DNA of 64,000 nucleotides from Mycobacterium sp. 141 (GTDB taxonomy: Bacteria > Actinomycetota > Actinomycetes > Mycobacteriales > Mycobacteriaceae), in assembly GCF_000382405.1 (NCBI RefSeq), contig NZ_KB908278.1:1-64000 (forward strand), in the 5' to 3' direction. Position numbers and translations under genes: made by a program. Shown here piece after piece: positions 8,816 through 17,473 of the stretch. Within the stretch, counting starts at the first letter, position 1; each line of letters opens with the position of its first letter. The notes under the pieces are model-generated. The model searched no databases and had not been told where the DNA came from. It worked only from the letters and a program-made list of their open reading frames with translations.

Positions 8816-10278
8816 ATGAACGCGCGGAAGATCGCCAGAGACCTGGGCACGTTGGACCGCGAGGTCTTCGACGCCGTTGCCGAATCCCCCAGCCCACTGC
8901 TGGACACCGCCATGCCGCGGCTGACCGACGTCGCCGACCACTCGAAGCTGTGGCTGGCCATCGCCGCGGCACTCGGAGCATTGGGCGGCCCCGCGGTGCG
9001 GCGCGGCAGCGCCCGCGGGGTGGCCAGCCTGGCTGTCACCAGCTTGGTGACCAACCAGATCGCCAAACGGCTGTGGCACCGGCCCCGGCCCGACGCCACC
9101 CTGATCCCGCTAGCGCGCCGATCCCGGCGCCTTCCGACCTCGCATTCGCTGCCGTCGGGTCACTCCGCCAGCGCCGCGGCGTTCGCGGTGGGGGTCGGCC
9201 TGGAGAGTCCGCCCGTCGGCCTGGGACTGGCCGTGCTCGCGGGCCTGGTCGGGCTGTCCCGGGTGGCTACCGGGGCGCACTATCCGGGGGACGTGTTCGC
9301 CGGGTTCGGTATCGGCGCAGCCATCGCCATCATCGGCGCCAGAGTGGTGCCCACAATTCCCACTGCCAGCCTGCCCATCGCCGACCCGCTGCGGTATGAC
9401 ACCGACCCCCGGCCGGACGGCGAAGGAGTGGTCCTGGTGATCAACCCGGACTCCGGTGAGGGCACCGGGGGCCGCGTCATCGAAGAGATCCGAAAGACGT
9501 TGCCGCGCACCGATATCGTCGAGCTGGGTGCCGACGACGACGTCGTGGAGGTGATGCGCGCTGCCGCCGCGCGCGCCGCGGTGCTCGCCGTCGGCGGCGG
9601 TGACGGCACCGTCGCCTGTGCTGCCGGGGTGGCGTTCGATGCGGGAGTGCCACTGGCCGTGTTCCCCGGCGGGACGTTCAACCACTTCGCCAAGGACATC
9701 GGATGTGACTCCGTGGCGCAGACCGTGGACGCCATCCGGGATGGCAGCGCCGCCTACGTGGATCTGGTGTGCCTCAACGAGAAGACCACCGTGGTGAACA
9801 CCGCGAGCATCGGCGCCTACCCGCGCTATGTCCAGGCGCGGGAGAAGCTCGAGGGCAAGATCGGCAAGAGGTTGGCGGGGGCCTACGCGGCGTATCTGAC
9901 GCTGCGCCGCGACCAGTCGGTCCGCATCACCTATGACGACAAGACTTTGCAGACTTCGCTGTTCTTCCTGGGCAATTCGACATACTTGCCGTCAGGGTTC
10001 GCGCCGTCGGTGCGCCCACGTATGGACGACGGGCTACTCGACGTGCGGATATTGGAGAGCGGCCGGCGGTTCAGCGGGCTGCGGATCGCGGTCGCCATCG
10101 CGCTGGGACGGCTTGTCCGTAGCCCGCTCTATCACGAGCTGCAGGTCCCTGAATTCCGGCTTTCCACCGTGGACGGTCCACCGTGGTGGCCCACGACGGC
10201 GAGGTCGGGGAAACCTGCACCGATGCCCACTTCAGCGTGCGATATCGGGCGCTACCGGTGTTCCGTCCACTTCCGTGA
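8816..10278 (+). pseudogene. PAP2 phosphatase-diacylglycerol kinase fusion with 3' frameshift
   Basis: The N-terminal half (about residues 1-180) is a PAP2 phosphatase with KRLWHRPRP, PSGHSAS and SRVATGAHYPGDV. The C-terminal half is a DAGK/sphingosine-kinase fold with VLVINPDSGEG, GGGDGTV and PGGTFNHFAKD. Such fusions would dephosphorylate and rephosphorylate lipid substrates at the membrane. The frame reads well to STVDGP (about 10180), then becomes nonsense (PWWPTTARSG) and runs to 10627 antisense to the next gene. In the +1 register, from about 10180, it reads TVVAHDGEVGE and RYRALPVFRPLP and stops at TGA 10276-10278. One base is therefore missing near 10175-10181. The damage affects only the last ~35 residues, so the protein might still work. 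Confidence 0.85.
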
Positions 10279-10903
10279 CCGTCGGGTAGGGCCGCACCAC
10301 CAGCCAGCAGATGACGAAGTAGACGTATCCGAGCGCCCAGCCTGCCACCACGTCGGATGGGTGGTGAACGTTGAGCACCACCCGGCCCACGCCGATCGCG
10401 ACGACGACGACTGCCCCCGCGACCATCAACCAGGTGCGCAGCGGTGCCCGCAGCAGCGGCCAGGCCACCGTCAGCAGCGCCAGCACGCCGACCATCGCCC
10501 CCAACGCGTGCCCGGATGGGAACGACGTCGACGGCGCATGCGTCAACGCGGTGGCCGGACGGGGCCGGTCGGCGAGATTCTTGGCCAACACGGTGACGAG
10601 AGCGCTCAGTTCGATCGCGAGCAGTAGGAACAGCGCGATCCGGAGCTGCCGACGCACAAGCGCCACGACGATAGCCACCAGGGCCGCGATCCGGAAGGCC
10701 ACCGGGCTCAGCACCGTGCAGAACAGGTCCCATCCCGCCACCCAATCCGGATGTGCTGCGTCATAGCGGTAGGGCCGGGTGAGCCCGGCCGTGTCGAACT
10801 CCGCCAGCCAGGTCCAGTGGAACCCATAGCCGATCCACATCAATGCGTACACCGCGACGGCAAGGACCGCCGACGCGATGAGCCATCCGGTTCGCGTGCT
10901 CAC
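10232..10903 (-). CDS. PAP2-superfamily membrane phosphatase
   Basis: The 223-residue membrane protein carries all three PAP2 signatures: KNLADRPRP, PSGHALG, and GVGRVVLNVHHPSD with the catalytic His residues. About six membrane spans are visible. It likely removes phosphate from a prenyl or diacylglycerol phosphate at the outer membrane face. The GTG at 10903 is chosen because the first span begins eight residues later and upstream codons are not coding-like. Its 3' end overlaps the convergent PAP2-kinase gene by 47 bases, so the two coding ends are antisense to each other. Confidence 0.85.
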   Translation of the reverse strand: MSTRTGWLIASAVLAVAVYALMWIGYGFHWTWLAEFDTAGLTRPYRYDAAHPDWVAGWDLFCTVLSPVAFRIAALVAIVVALVRRQLRIALFLLLAIELSALVTVLAKNLADRPRPATALTHAPSTSFPSGHALGAMVGVLALLTVAWPLLRAPLRTWLMVAGAVVVVAIGVGRVVLNVHHPSDVVAGWALGYVYFVICWLVVRPYPTVTEVDGTPVAPDIAR

Positions 10904-11137
10904 CGCTCCATTCAAGCGCGCCCCGGCAGCACAGGCGCGCCCGCGATGTAGAGCACACGAAGGCCCTACCTGGCGCTCAACCTTATCGTGAGCCGACCCG
11001 ACGTGCTCGATGTTGCGTGCCCCGCGCCGCGAGGACCACACGATCTGCACCGCGATCCCCCGAGGCAGTCTTCACAGTGCGCACGTACGCCACCCGCGCC
11101 TAACGACCAACCACGCCGCTGAACATGAGCCAAGTCG

Positions 11138-11392
11138 TCAGTAGTGGTAGCGGACTTGGAAGATCTCTAGGTTGTCATCGACGACGCGGTAGACGAGTCG
11201 GTGTTCATCGGTGATCCGGCGCGACCAAGCCCCCGCGAGCCCGTACTTGAGTGGCTCGGGCTTTCCGATGCCTTCGTATGGAGCGCGGCAGGTTTCGTTG
11301 ATGAGTCGGTTGATGCGCTTGACGATCGTCCGATCGGCGGTCTGCCAGTGCTGATAGTCGTCCCATGCCTGGGGCGAGAACACAATGTTCAC
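11138..11392 (-). CDS. yoeB: Txe/YoeB-family toxin (mRNA endonuclease)
   Basis: The 84-residue protein matches the YoeB/RelE fold: FSPQAWDDYQHWQ near the N-terminus, KRINRLINE, YEGIGKPEPLKY, WSRRITDEHRLVYRV and the C-terminal QVRYHY with the His/Tyr used in ribosome-dependent mRNA cleavage. The GTG start at 11392 overlaps the antitoxin stop as GTGA. In this family the toxin blocks translation initiation until bound by YefM. Confidence 0.92.
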   Translation of the reverse strand: MNIVFSPQAWDDYQHWQTADRTIVKRINRLINETCRAPYEGIGKPEPLKYGLAGAWSRRITDEHRLVYRVVDDNLEIFQVRYHY

Positions 11393-11640
11393 TCGTCGAT
11401 GTCGAGTTCTCGACGGACCCCGCGGCCGGCGTCGAGGGCTTCGGCGGCTTCCAGGAGCCGGCGGGCGTTGGCTGGCGATCGGAAGAGGTAAGCGGTCTCC
11501 TGCCATGCTTCCCACTCGTCGGCCGCGATGAGGACCGCGCTGCCGTTCTTCGAGGTGATTTCGACGGGTGCGCGGTCGTCGTTGACCTGTTGGATCAGGG
11601 GGAATAGGTTTTTGCGGGCTTCACTCGCTGAAATCGCCAT
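11389..11640 (-). CDS. yefM: YefM-family antitoxin
   Basis: The 83-residue protein begins MAISASEARKNLFPLIQQV, the Phd/YefM DNA-binding fold, followed by AVLIAADEWEAWQETAYL and an acidic C-terminal tail ending ELDIDE that should wrap the toxin. It is the first gene of the pair and should autorepress the operon. Two TGGTACCA palindromes sit directly upstream of its ATG. Confidence 0.92.
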   Translation of the reverse strand: MAISASEARKNLFPLIQQVNDDRAPVEITSKNGSAVLIAADEWEAWQETAYLFRSPANARRLLEAAEALDAGRGVRRELDIDE

Positions 11641-11654
11641 TAGCAGAACCTTCC

Positions 11655-11680
11655 AAGTGGTACCACTTATGGTACCACTT
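11655..11680. promoter_or_regulatory. Probable YefM/YoeB operator: two TGGTACCA palindromes
   Basis: Two copies of TGGTACCA (11658-11665 and 11670-11677) lie 12 bp centre to centre, just upstream of the yefM ATG at 11640. The first extends to a perfect 14-bp palindrome AAGTGGTACCACTT. Paired palindromes at this position fit antitoxin autoregulation, as in other YefM/YoeB operons. The assignment is by position and symmetry. Confidence 0.6.
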
Positions 11681-11986
11681 GAGGGCGGCCGGTTTATTGC
11701 CCACGGATTCCGCTACCCGGACTGCGCGTCTGCGAAGACCCGACGTGCAGCGCCTCCGACGGTTGTTCCGACGAGGGTGACGCGGCGAAGCTGCCATTCA
11801 TCGAGATCCACGTAGCGACCTCGTTGGCCGAATGCGAACGGCGCGATCCCGAGGGACTCTATGCCCGGGCGCACCGGTGAGCTCCGCGGACTCACAGGTG
11901 TCGACGCGCTCGTTGCACAGGTCATCGAGCAGCTGAATTCGCGTCGTTGACTTGCGCGTTGTGGTTGCGGTGTCGGCGTGATCGCA
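11681..11986. other. Intergenic region, about 300 bp
   Basis: This lies between the toxin-antitoxin operator and the tam gene. A 30-codon plus-strand frame at 11861-11950 (starts MPGRTGELRG, ends QLNSRR) reads smoothly, and in-frame sequence upstream of its ATG also looks coding-like. It may be the remnant of a larger gene. No complete gene, RNA or clear promoter is evident. Confidence 0.35.
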
Positions 11987-12751
11987 TCAACCGACCTGCG
12001 CGACCACGAATACGCGCCGGAACGGGAAGAACGTGATTCCGTCGGCCCGCCGTGGATACGCCTCGGCCAGCAGCGGGATGATCTGCTCCCGGTACTGCTG
12101 CCACGCCTCCTCGGTGAGCCGGTCCTTGACCTGGGTCAGCGCGGTCCCGGTGATCCAATCCAATACCGGTGTGTCGCCGGTCAATTGATGTGTGTAAGTG
12201 GTTTCCCAAGCATCGACGGCGCAGCCCGCATCCGTCAGTAGACCTGCGTACCGCTCAGGCGCGTCCACCACGTCGATCTCCCGAAACGGCATGTCCCGCA
12301 AGGCATCGGCGAATTGTGGGCGACGTGCCACCTCGCGCACGGCCTGATGCGACGGGGAGTCGAAGTTGCCGGGTACCTGAAACGCGATCCATGAGCCGGC
12401 CGTCATCTGCACGGCCCACCGCAACAGCAGCTCACGGTGTATCGGCACCCACTGCAGCGCGGCATTGGACACCACCACATCGGTGTCGGGCTGAGGTGAC
12501 CACTGCTCGATGTCACCCACCCGCGCGTCGAGGCCCCGCTCCTGCGCCGCAGCCACCATCTCGGGGGAGCTGTCCCAGGCTTCCACCACCGCATTCGGCC
12601 AGCGCTGCGCGAGCGTGACGGTCAGGTTGCCCGGCCCGCAGCCCAAGTCGACCACGCGGCGCGGAGCGTCCGCGCCCACGCGTCCGACGAGGTCGAAGAA
12701 CGGTCGGCCGCGGTGATCGGCGAAGGCCAGGTAGGTATCGGGGTTCCACAC
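11987..12751 (-). CDS. tam: Trans-aconitate 2-methyltransferase
   Basis: The 254-residue protein is a class I SAM methyltransferase with motif I VVDLGCGPGNLTV and a post-I strand VVEAWDSSPEM. It starts WNPDTYLAFADHRGRPFFDL, the typical start of trans-aconitate methyltransferases, which esterify trans-aconitate and protect aconitase. The GTG at 12751 is preceded by a GGAGGAT ribosome-binding sequence. It follows eccE3 on the same strand after a 31-base gap with a GC-rich hairpin, the same order as Rv0292/Rv0294 in M. tuberculosis. Confidence 0.88.
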   Translation of the reverse strand: MWNPDTYLAFADHRGRPFFDLVGRVGADAPRRVVDLGCGPGNLTVTLAQRWPNAVVEAWDSSPEMVAAAQERGLDARVGDIEQWSPQPDTDVVVSNAALQWVPIHRELLLRWAVQMTAGSWIAFQVPGNFDSPSHQAVREVARRPQFADALRDMPFREIDVVDAPERYAGLLTDAGCAVDAWETTYTHQLTGDTPVLDWITGTALTQVKDRLTEEAWQQYREQIIPLLAEAYPRRADGITFFPFRRVFVVAQVG

Positions 12752-12766
12752 TGTTATAAGGATCCT

Positions 12767-12780
12767 CCCCGCGTGCGGGG
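12767..12780 (-). terminator. GC hairpin between eccE3 and tam
   Basis: The perfect inverted repeat CCCCGC-GT-GCGGGG lies right after the eccE3 stop and upstream of the tam start. It has no T-run, so it could attenuate rather than fully stop ESX-3 transcription. It also sits next to the tam ribosome-binding region. Confidence 0.4.
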
Positions 12781-12782
12781 CA

Positions 12783-13718
12783 CTATGTGGCGCCCTGCAG
12801 TCCCGCTTCCTGGGGAATGTCGTGTTCGAGTAACGGCCCCTCGAACAGCACGTCGAGCGCGTCCACCGGGATGCCGTCCAACCGCACCGCGGACAGCGGG
12901 CTCAGCGCCTGCAGTGCGAGGCCGTGCCGTCCCTGCTGGGGGGTGAGGCCGGGTACCGGGGCCTTGGCGCCGGGACGCTCATCGGTGTGGACCGCGCATC
13001 CGACGACGAGCTGCGGCTGCGACGGCTCTCCGATGAACTCCAGCACGGTCCAGAGCTCCCGTGCCGACAGACCACGTACCGCGGCCAGGGTGTTAGCCAA
13101 GGTGTCGGTGACCGCGACGCGGTAGGCCGCGGTGAAGCCGGAGTCATCCTTCACACCGCGCCAGGTTTCCTTGGCCGCGTCCGGCAGCGGAGTATCCACA
13201 CCGTCGACGATCGTGACGGTCCAGCCCTCCTCGCGCAGATGATCGGCGAGCCGACGGGCCATGACTTCGGCGGTGTCGCGCAAGGGAATCCGCGATGACC
13301 GGGCCTGTAGTGCCGCGAGATTGTCGGTGGCGGCCACAGTCAGGCTGATCCAGCTGCGCCGGGTGCCGTCGACGTCGCGGTGGGTGAGCCGTACTTTGTC
13401 ACACCGGATGCCGTAGCGGTTCAGGTAGCTGACCACGATCGGCAGTTGCGCTTCGGCGGCCGGGTCGACCCGCAGCACGACCGTCTCGACGTTCGGATCA
13501 ACAGCCTTGCCTCCCTTGCCCTTCGAGAAGTTGCGCCACCACATCCCGAACAGGCGACCGATCCGGGTGGTCAGGAACATCCCGCCCCACCATGCGATCA
13601 GCACGAGCACTGCGGCGACGGAGACACCGAGCACCCAGCGTTCCACCGGGCTCTGCCAAGGCCTGGCCAGCACCGCCGCCACGACGAACAGGGACGCCAA
13701 CGCGAGGCGGGCGGTCAT
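12783..13718 (-). CDS. eccE3: ESX-3 membrane component EccE3
   Basis: The 311-residue protein has two N-terminal membrane spans (about residues 3-18 and 28-50) followed by a soluble domain, the layout of EccE, the peripheral subunit of the ESX inner-membrane complex. The ATG at 13718 overlaps the mycP3 stop as ATGA. It is the last gene of the ESX-3 operon. Identity rests on gene order and topology; EccE sequences are poorly conserved. Confidence 0.92.
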   Translation of the reverse strand: MTARLALASLFVVAAVLARPWQSPVERWVLGVSVAAVLVLIAWWGGMFLTTRIGRLFGMWWRNFSKGKGGKAVDPNVETVVLRVDPAAEAQLPIVVSYLNRYGIRCDKVRLTHRDVDGTRRSWISLTVAATDNLAALQARSSRIPLRDTAEVMARRLADHLREEGWTVTIVDGVDTPLPDAAKETWRGVKDDSGFTAAYRVAVTDTLANTLAAVRGLSARELWTVLEFIGEPSQPQLVVGCAVHTDERPGAKAPVPGLTPQQGRHGLALQALSPLSAVRLDGIPVDALDVLFEGPLLEHDIPQEAGLQGAT

Positions 13719-15088
13719 GTGGTGTTGTCCTTTCGTCGATGCGCGATCAGCGCTGCAAGAGCCGCGAGTGCCAGTACTGCGGTACCGGCGAACGCGATGG
13801 TGCGCGGGGTGTGGTCCCGTGGAGCTGGCGCTGCCGGCGCGGCAATGGGTTTGGCGGCCGGTGGTGTCGGCCCGTCAGCGGGGACGTCGGCGACGTCCCA
13901 GGTGAGCGCAGCCACCGGGTCGACACCGCCTGCCCCGGTCAGATTCGACGGTGAGCGGGCGGCGCCCTGCGCGGTCGCGGTCAGCCGGTGCACGACCTGC
14001 CGAGCGGTCAGCCCGGGGTACCTACTGCGCACCAGCGCCGCAACGCCGGACACGTAGGCGGTGGCATAGCTGGTGCCGCTCAACGGGGTCAGCTTGTCCT
14101 GTTCGGTGTGCGCGGCATTGGCCAGTCCACCGCCCGGAGCGTTGCTCACCGAGACGACGTTCTCACCCGGTGCCGCGATCCCCACCCACGGCCCGGCCAT
14201 GGTGAAGCCGGACGGCTGCCCACCGGCGGTGAGCGAACCGACCGACAGCACGTACGGCTGCCACCAAGAAGGTATCGACACCGATGTCACAGCATCCCAG
14301 TTCCGGGGATCGCCGGTGCCCGCGACCGACAGCGGATTGGATTCACAGGCCGAGCCGGTGCTCACGCCGCCGCGGTTGTTGCCCGCAGCGGCGACGATCA
14401 CGGCATCCTTCTCGACGGCCGCATACCGCAGTGCCGCACCGAGATCGGTCTGGTCGATGGGTTTGTCGGCAGGCAGGCACGTCACCACCGAGATGTTGAT
14501 GACGCGGGCCCCCAGATCAGCGGCCCGCACCACGGCACGCGCAAGGCTTGCGACGTCGGAAGACGCGCGGGCCACGGCATCGGTGCCGGGAGTGCGCGGG
14601 GCGAATCGCGGTGAGTTCTGCCGGATGGAGATCAACCGTGCCGCGGGCGCCACCCCGGAAAAGCCATCGGCCCCTGGCTGTCCGGCGATCAGGCCGGCGA
14701 TGGCGGTGCCGTGCCCATCGCAGTCGGTGAGCCCGTCCGTCGACTCGATGTAGTCGCCGCCGGGTTCGACGTTGGGCAGGCGCGGTCCCGGCTGCACACC
14801 GGTGTCGATCACCGCCACGGTCTGTCCTTCGCCGCGACTGTACTGCCAGGCCCCGGAAAGGTTGAGCGCCAACTGGTTCGGGCTGACCGCAGCGGGATTG
14901 CTGCCGGGCAGAACCGTCGTCGTGGTGCAGGCGGTGCGCTGCATCATCGGTTGCAGCGCACCGGCGCTGCCCGGTGGCGGGCTCACCTGCGAGTCGACCA
15001 CCGGCGGGCTGATGGCGCCCGCGGACGGGCAGCCGATCAGCGCCACCAGTGCGGCCGTCGCCACGACGCCAAGGTTCTTGCGGATCAC
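13715..15088 (-). CDS. mycP3: ESX-3 mycosin, subtilisin-type membrane protease MycP3
   Basis: The 457-residue protein has an N-terminal signal sequence and a subtilisin domain with the catalytic triad Asp95 (VAVIDTG), His126 (DCDGHGT) and Ser340 (LSGTSYATAY), plus AAAGNN for the oxyanion hole. A Pro/Ala linker leads to a C-terminal membrane span (about 430-450) and a basic cytoplasmic tail, so the protease faces the periplasm. Mycosins are needed for ESX function and stabilise the membrane complex. The gene starts four bases after eccD3 ends. Confidence 0.95.
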   Translation of the reverse strand: MIRKNLGVVATAALVALIGCPSAGAISPPVVDSQVSPPPGSAGALQPMMQRTACTTTTVLPGSNPAAVSPNQLALNLSGAWQYSRGEGQTVAVIDTGVQPGPRLPNVEPGGDYIESTDGLTDCDGHGTAIAGLIAGQPGADGFSGVAPAARLISIRQNSPRFAPRTPGTDAVARASSDVASLARAVVRAADLGARVINISVVTCLPADKPIDQTDLGAALRYAAVEKDAVIVAAAGNNRGGVSTGSACESNPLSVAGTGDPRNWDAVTSVSIPSWWQPYVLSVGSLTAGGQPSGFTMAGPWVGIAAPGENVVSVSNAPGGGLANAAHTEQDKLTPLSGTSYATAYVSGVAALVRSRYPGLTARQVVHRLTATAQGAARSPSNLTGAGGVDPVAALTWDVADVPADGPTPPAAKPIAAPAAPAPRDHTPRTIAFAGTAVLALAALAALIAHRRKDNTT

Positions 15089-15092
15089 CGCG

Positions 15093-16502
15093 TCACCTGT
15101 CGAGAACCAGGCTGAAAAGCCCGACCAGATAGGCCATCACCGGGATCAGCGATGCGTCGAGACCGGTGGACAGGAACCCGACCAGCCGGCGCATCGGCAG
15201 CGAGTAGGTGTCCGGCGAGACGACGCGCGGGCTGACCGCGGCCACCACCCAGGCCAGCACGAGCACGGCAAGGGTCGCCAGCGCCCACCACGCCGCCTGA
15301 TGACGACCCTCGACGGCGAACGCCACCAGCAGGGCCACCGTCAGCAGGTAGGAGTGCCCCAGCAGCCACGCCTTGCACGGCGCCGAGTCCCAGATGCGGG
15401 CCCGCAGTGCGGCCCCGAGAGCGGCCGCAACCACGACGTACCACGCCCACCGCGACGCGGACGACGAGGCCACCAGCGCCAGCGACCCGGTCACGCCGAG
15501 CAGCACCCCTGCAGCAATCACGCCGGTCTGGTGCGACTGGCTCACCCGAACCCGTCGCGGCAGATCAGCCAGTACCGAATCCGGCAGCGCGGAGGGGGTC
15601 GGGTCGCCGGGTGCAGGAATCGCGGGCAGCGGGAACCGGGCCCACATCGCCGACAATTGCGGCGCCTGCACGGTGACCAAAAGACCAGCGAGTACGAAGG
15701 CGCAGCCGAGAACGACGGCCGAAAGAGCCCATAGGGACGCGGCGCCCGCGGCCAGCAGCACAGCCACCCCGGCAACCGCGACAGCGGTGAACACTGCGAT
15801 ACCGCGGTCATCGCGAGATCCGGCCATGCTGATCAACGCCCATGCGGTGACGCCGGCGGCGGCAAGCACCACGCTGGGCGCACCGAACCCGCCTGGCACG
15901 GCCAGCACAAGCGCCGCGGCGACAGGGATCAGCGCGGTGACCGACAGCGCTGTCGACAGCGCGGGTGCGTGGGCGCGGGTGGTCAGGGCGGCCAGCACGG
16001 TGACCGCGGCGATGCCCGCAACGACTGCCAGGCCGAGCCATTGCCCGGTGGCGATCCGCTGAGCCACCGCCAAACCCGTTCCCACGACAATCAGTCCGAT
16101 CACGGCCAGCAGGGCGCCACGAGCGATATGCGCAGGGCCCCAAGGTCGTTGACGTGCGTCGGAGAAGATGACCGCAGCGTCGGCGATGTCCTCGACAATG
16201 CGCGGGGCCGGCGGGCCTACCGGAACAGACTGCAGCGCAAGCAGATCGCCATCGGCGACTCCGACGGTGTCCAAGGTGGCATCGAGACTGAACGGCGCGC
16301 CGCCGACCGGGGCCAGGCTCAAGCGCACCGGATCCGGCGCTGCCGGGTCCTCGCCGGCGGGCAGAACGATCCGTTGGACCGCAGGCAGGATCTCACGCAG
16401 CGGCAGCTCGGAGGGCAGCGCCATCTCGGTCAGCCGACCACCGTCGTCTCCGGAGGCCAGCACGGCCACCCGGACAATCGGCATCACAGTGTTGTCGAGC
16501 AT
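15093..16502 (-). CDS. eccD3: ESX-3 channel-associated membrane protein EccD3
   Basis: The 469-residue protein has an N-terminal ubiquitin-like domain (about residues 1-95) and then about eleven hydrophobic spans, the EccD layout. EccD dimers line the ESX membrane pore. Two starts are possible: ATG 16502, which overlaps espG3 by 19 bases, or ATG 16484 (MPIVRVAVL), whose A is the last base of the espG3 stop (TGATG). The second gives classical coupling; I keep the longer form because both are in frame. Confidence 0.95.
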   Translation of the reverse strand: MLDNTVMPIVRVAVLASGDDGGRLTEMALPSELPLREILPAVQRIVLPAGEDPAAPDPVRLSLAPVGGAPFSLDATLDTVGVADGDLLALQSVPVGPPAPRIVEDIADAAVIFSDARQRPWGPAHIARGALLAVIGLIVVGTGLAVAQRIATGQWLGLAVVAGIAAVTVLAALTTRAHAPALSTALSVTALIPVAAALVLAVPGGFGAPSVVLAAAGVTAWALISMAGSRDDRGIAVFTAVAVAGVAVLLAAGAASLWALSAVVLGCAFVLAGLLVTVQAPQLSAMWARFPLPAIPAPGDPTPSALPDSVLADLPRRVRVSQSHQTGVIAAGVLLGVTGSLALVASSSASRWAWYVVVAAALGAALRARIWDSAPCKAWLLGHSYLLTVALLVAFAVEGRHQAAWWALATLAVLVLAWVVAAVSPRVVSPDTYSLPMRRLVGFLSTGLDASLIPVMAYLVGLFSLVLDR

Positions 16503-17455
16503 TCGTTCTCTCTGGGTCTTTCTCGATAGGTTGCTGAGTTGTCGGGCAGAGCGGACTCGTGGAAGTCGCGGGTGAGCGGATGGTCTGGGAACCAGCGTCC
16601 GCCGGGCAGGGTTGCGGTCAGCCGTTCGACCGCCACGGCGATCGCATCGGCATTACCCGAGTTGAAGGTCGAAACCCATTCCCCGTCAAACGCTTTGGAT
16701 GGAGCAACCAGGATACGGCCGGCGGTGGTGTCGACGATGCTGACCCCCACCTCGGTCGTCACCCGGTGACCGTCGCGGTGTTCGCCCGCGACGATCTCGA
16801 CATAGGTGCGTCGGCCGTCGAACACCGACTCCACCACGGCGTGCGCCGAGCGCGGGATCCCGAGGAACCCAAGCACTTCGGCCAGCGGCGTGCCGGAACG
16901 GAGCTGTTCGTCGGCGCGGGCACCGGCCGAGGCCGGCATCGCGAACTCCTCGAAACTGGCCGGCTTACGGTTCGACAGCCCGGCGGTCAGCACCGGCACC
17001 AACGCATGCGGGTGGCTGATGTCCAACTCGGTGAAGGTGACCAACTGCGCATTGCGCAACACCACGACGGTACGGCCGTGACCAAGGTGTTCGTCGGCTC
17101 CTCGCGCAAGCGCTCGTCGGGGTTCGTCGGCTCCTCGCGCAAGCGCTCGTCGGGGTCTCGCCACGATGCCGCGCAACAGGTCCCCCGACCCCGACACGAA
17201 CCGTAGATCCAGCCACCGGTCCGGCCGGCAGGCCAGCCGAACCCACTGGGCGACTTCGGTTCTGATCTCGCCGCCGGGACCGATCACGCCCAGCCGGGTC
17301 AGCTCGGCGACCTGCTCGGCGGCGAAGGACGCACGCTGCGCCGGGTCGCTGTAGGGCTGCGTGATCGCCAGCACCCATGGGAACGCTCCGGCGCCCAACG
17401 CATCGGCGAGGTACCAGGCCTGCTCGGTCGTCAGCTCGACGGCGTTAACGACCAC
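16484..17455 (-). CDS. espG3: ESX-3 PE/PPE-specific chaperone EspG3, with an internal repeat insertion
   Basis: EspG3 binds the tip of the PE5-PPE4 dimer in the cytosol and delivers it to ESX-3. The family start VNAVELTTEQAWYLADALGAG and the conserved DGHRVTTEVGVSIVDT and SKAFDGEWVSTF are present. The length, 323 residues, exceeds the usual ~295. Around residues 100-123 there is an insertion of two identical 11-residue units (RRALARGADEP-type) encoded by two perfect 33-bp DNA repeats. From memory, homologues run directly from GIVAR to a TVVALR-like strand here. The C-terminus is also extended (ends ENECSTTL). The start is GTG at 17455, 18 bases after esxH. Confidence 0.93.
   Translation of the reverse strand: MVVNAVELTTEQAWYLADALGAGAFPWVLAITQPYSDPAQRASFAAEQVAELTRLGVIGPGGEIRTEVAQWVRLACRPDRWLDLRFVSGSGDLLRGIVARPRRALARGADEPRRALARGADEHLGHGRTVVVLRNAQLVTFTELDISHPHALVPVLTAGLSNRKPASFEEFAMPASAGARADEQLRSGTPLAEVLGFLGIPRSAHAVVESVFDGRRTYVEIVAGEHRDGHRVTTEVGVSIVDTTAGRILVAPSKAFDGEWVSTFNSGNADAIAVAVERLTATLPGGRWFPDHPLTRDFHESALPDNSATYRERPRENECSTTL
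17090..17155. repeat. Two perfect 33-bp tandem repeats inside espG3
   Basis: The copies are 17090-17122 and 17123-17155, identical throughout, with the core CTCGCGCAAGCG on this strand (CGCTTGCGCGAG on the coding strand). The length is a multiple of three, so espG3 stays open. The core CTTGCGCGA recurs near 41940, 41956 and 61806, outside coding genes. Confidence 0.95.
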
Positions 17456-17473
17456 TGCACCGGCGGCCGTAGG

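Noticed and set aside
10279..10627. C-terminal extension of the PAP2-lipid-kinase protein
   Set aside because: The sequence is antisense to a conserved PAP2 phosphatase and is rich in Arg, His and Gln, typical of a shadow frame after a frameshift.
17090..17155. CRISPR-like array
   Set aside because: The two 33-bp copies are directly adjacent without spacers and lie in frame within espG3.
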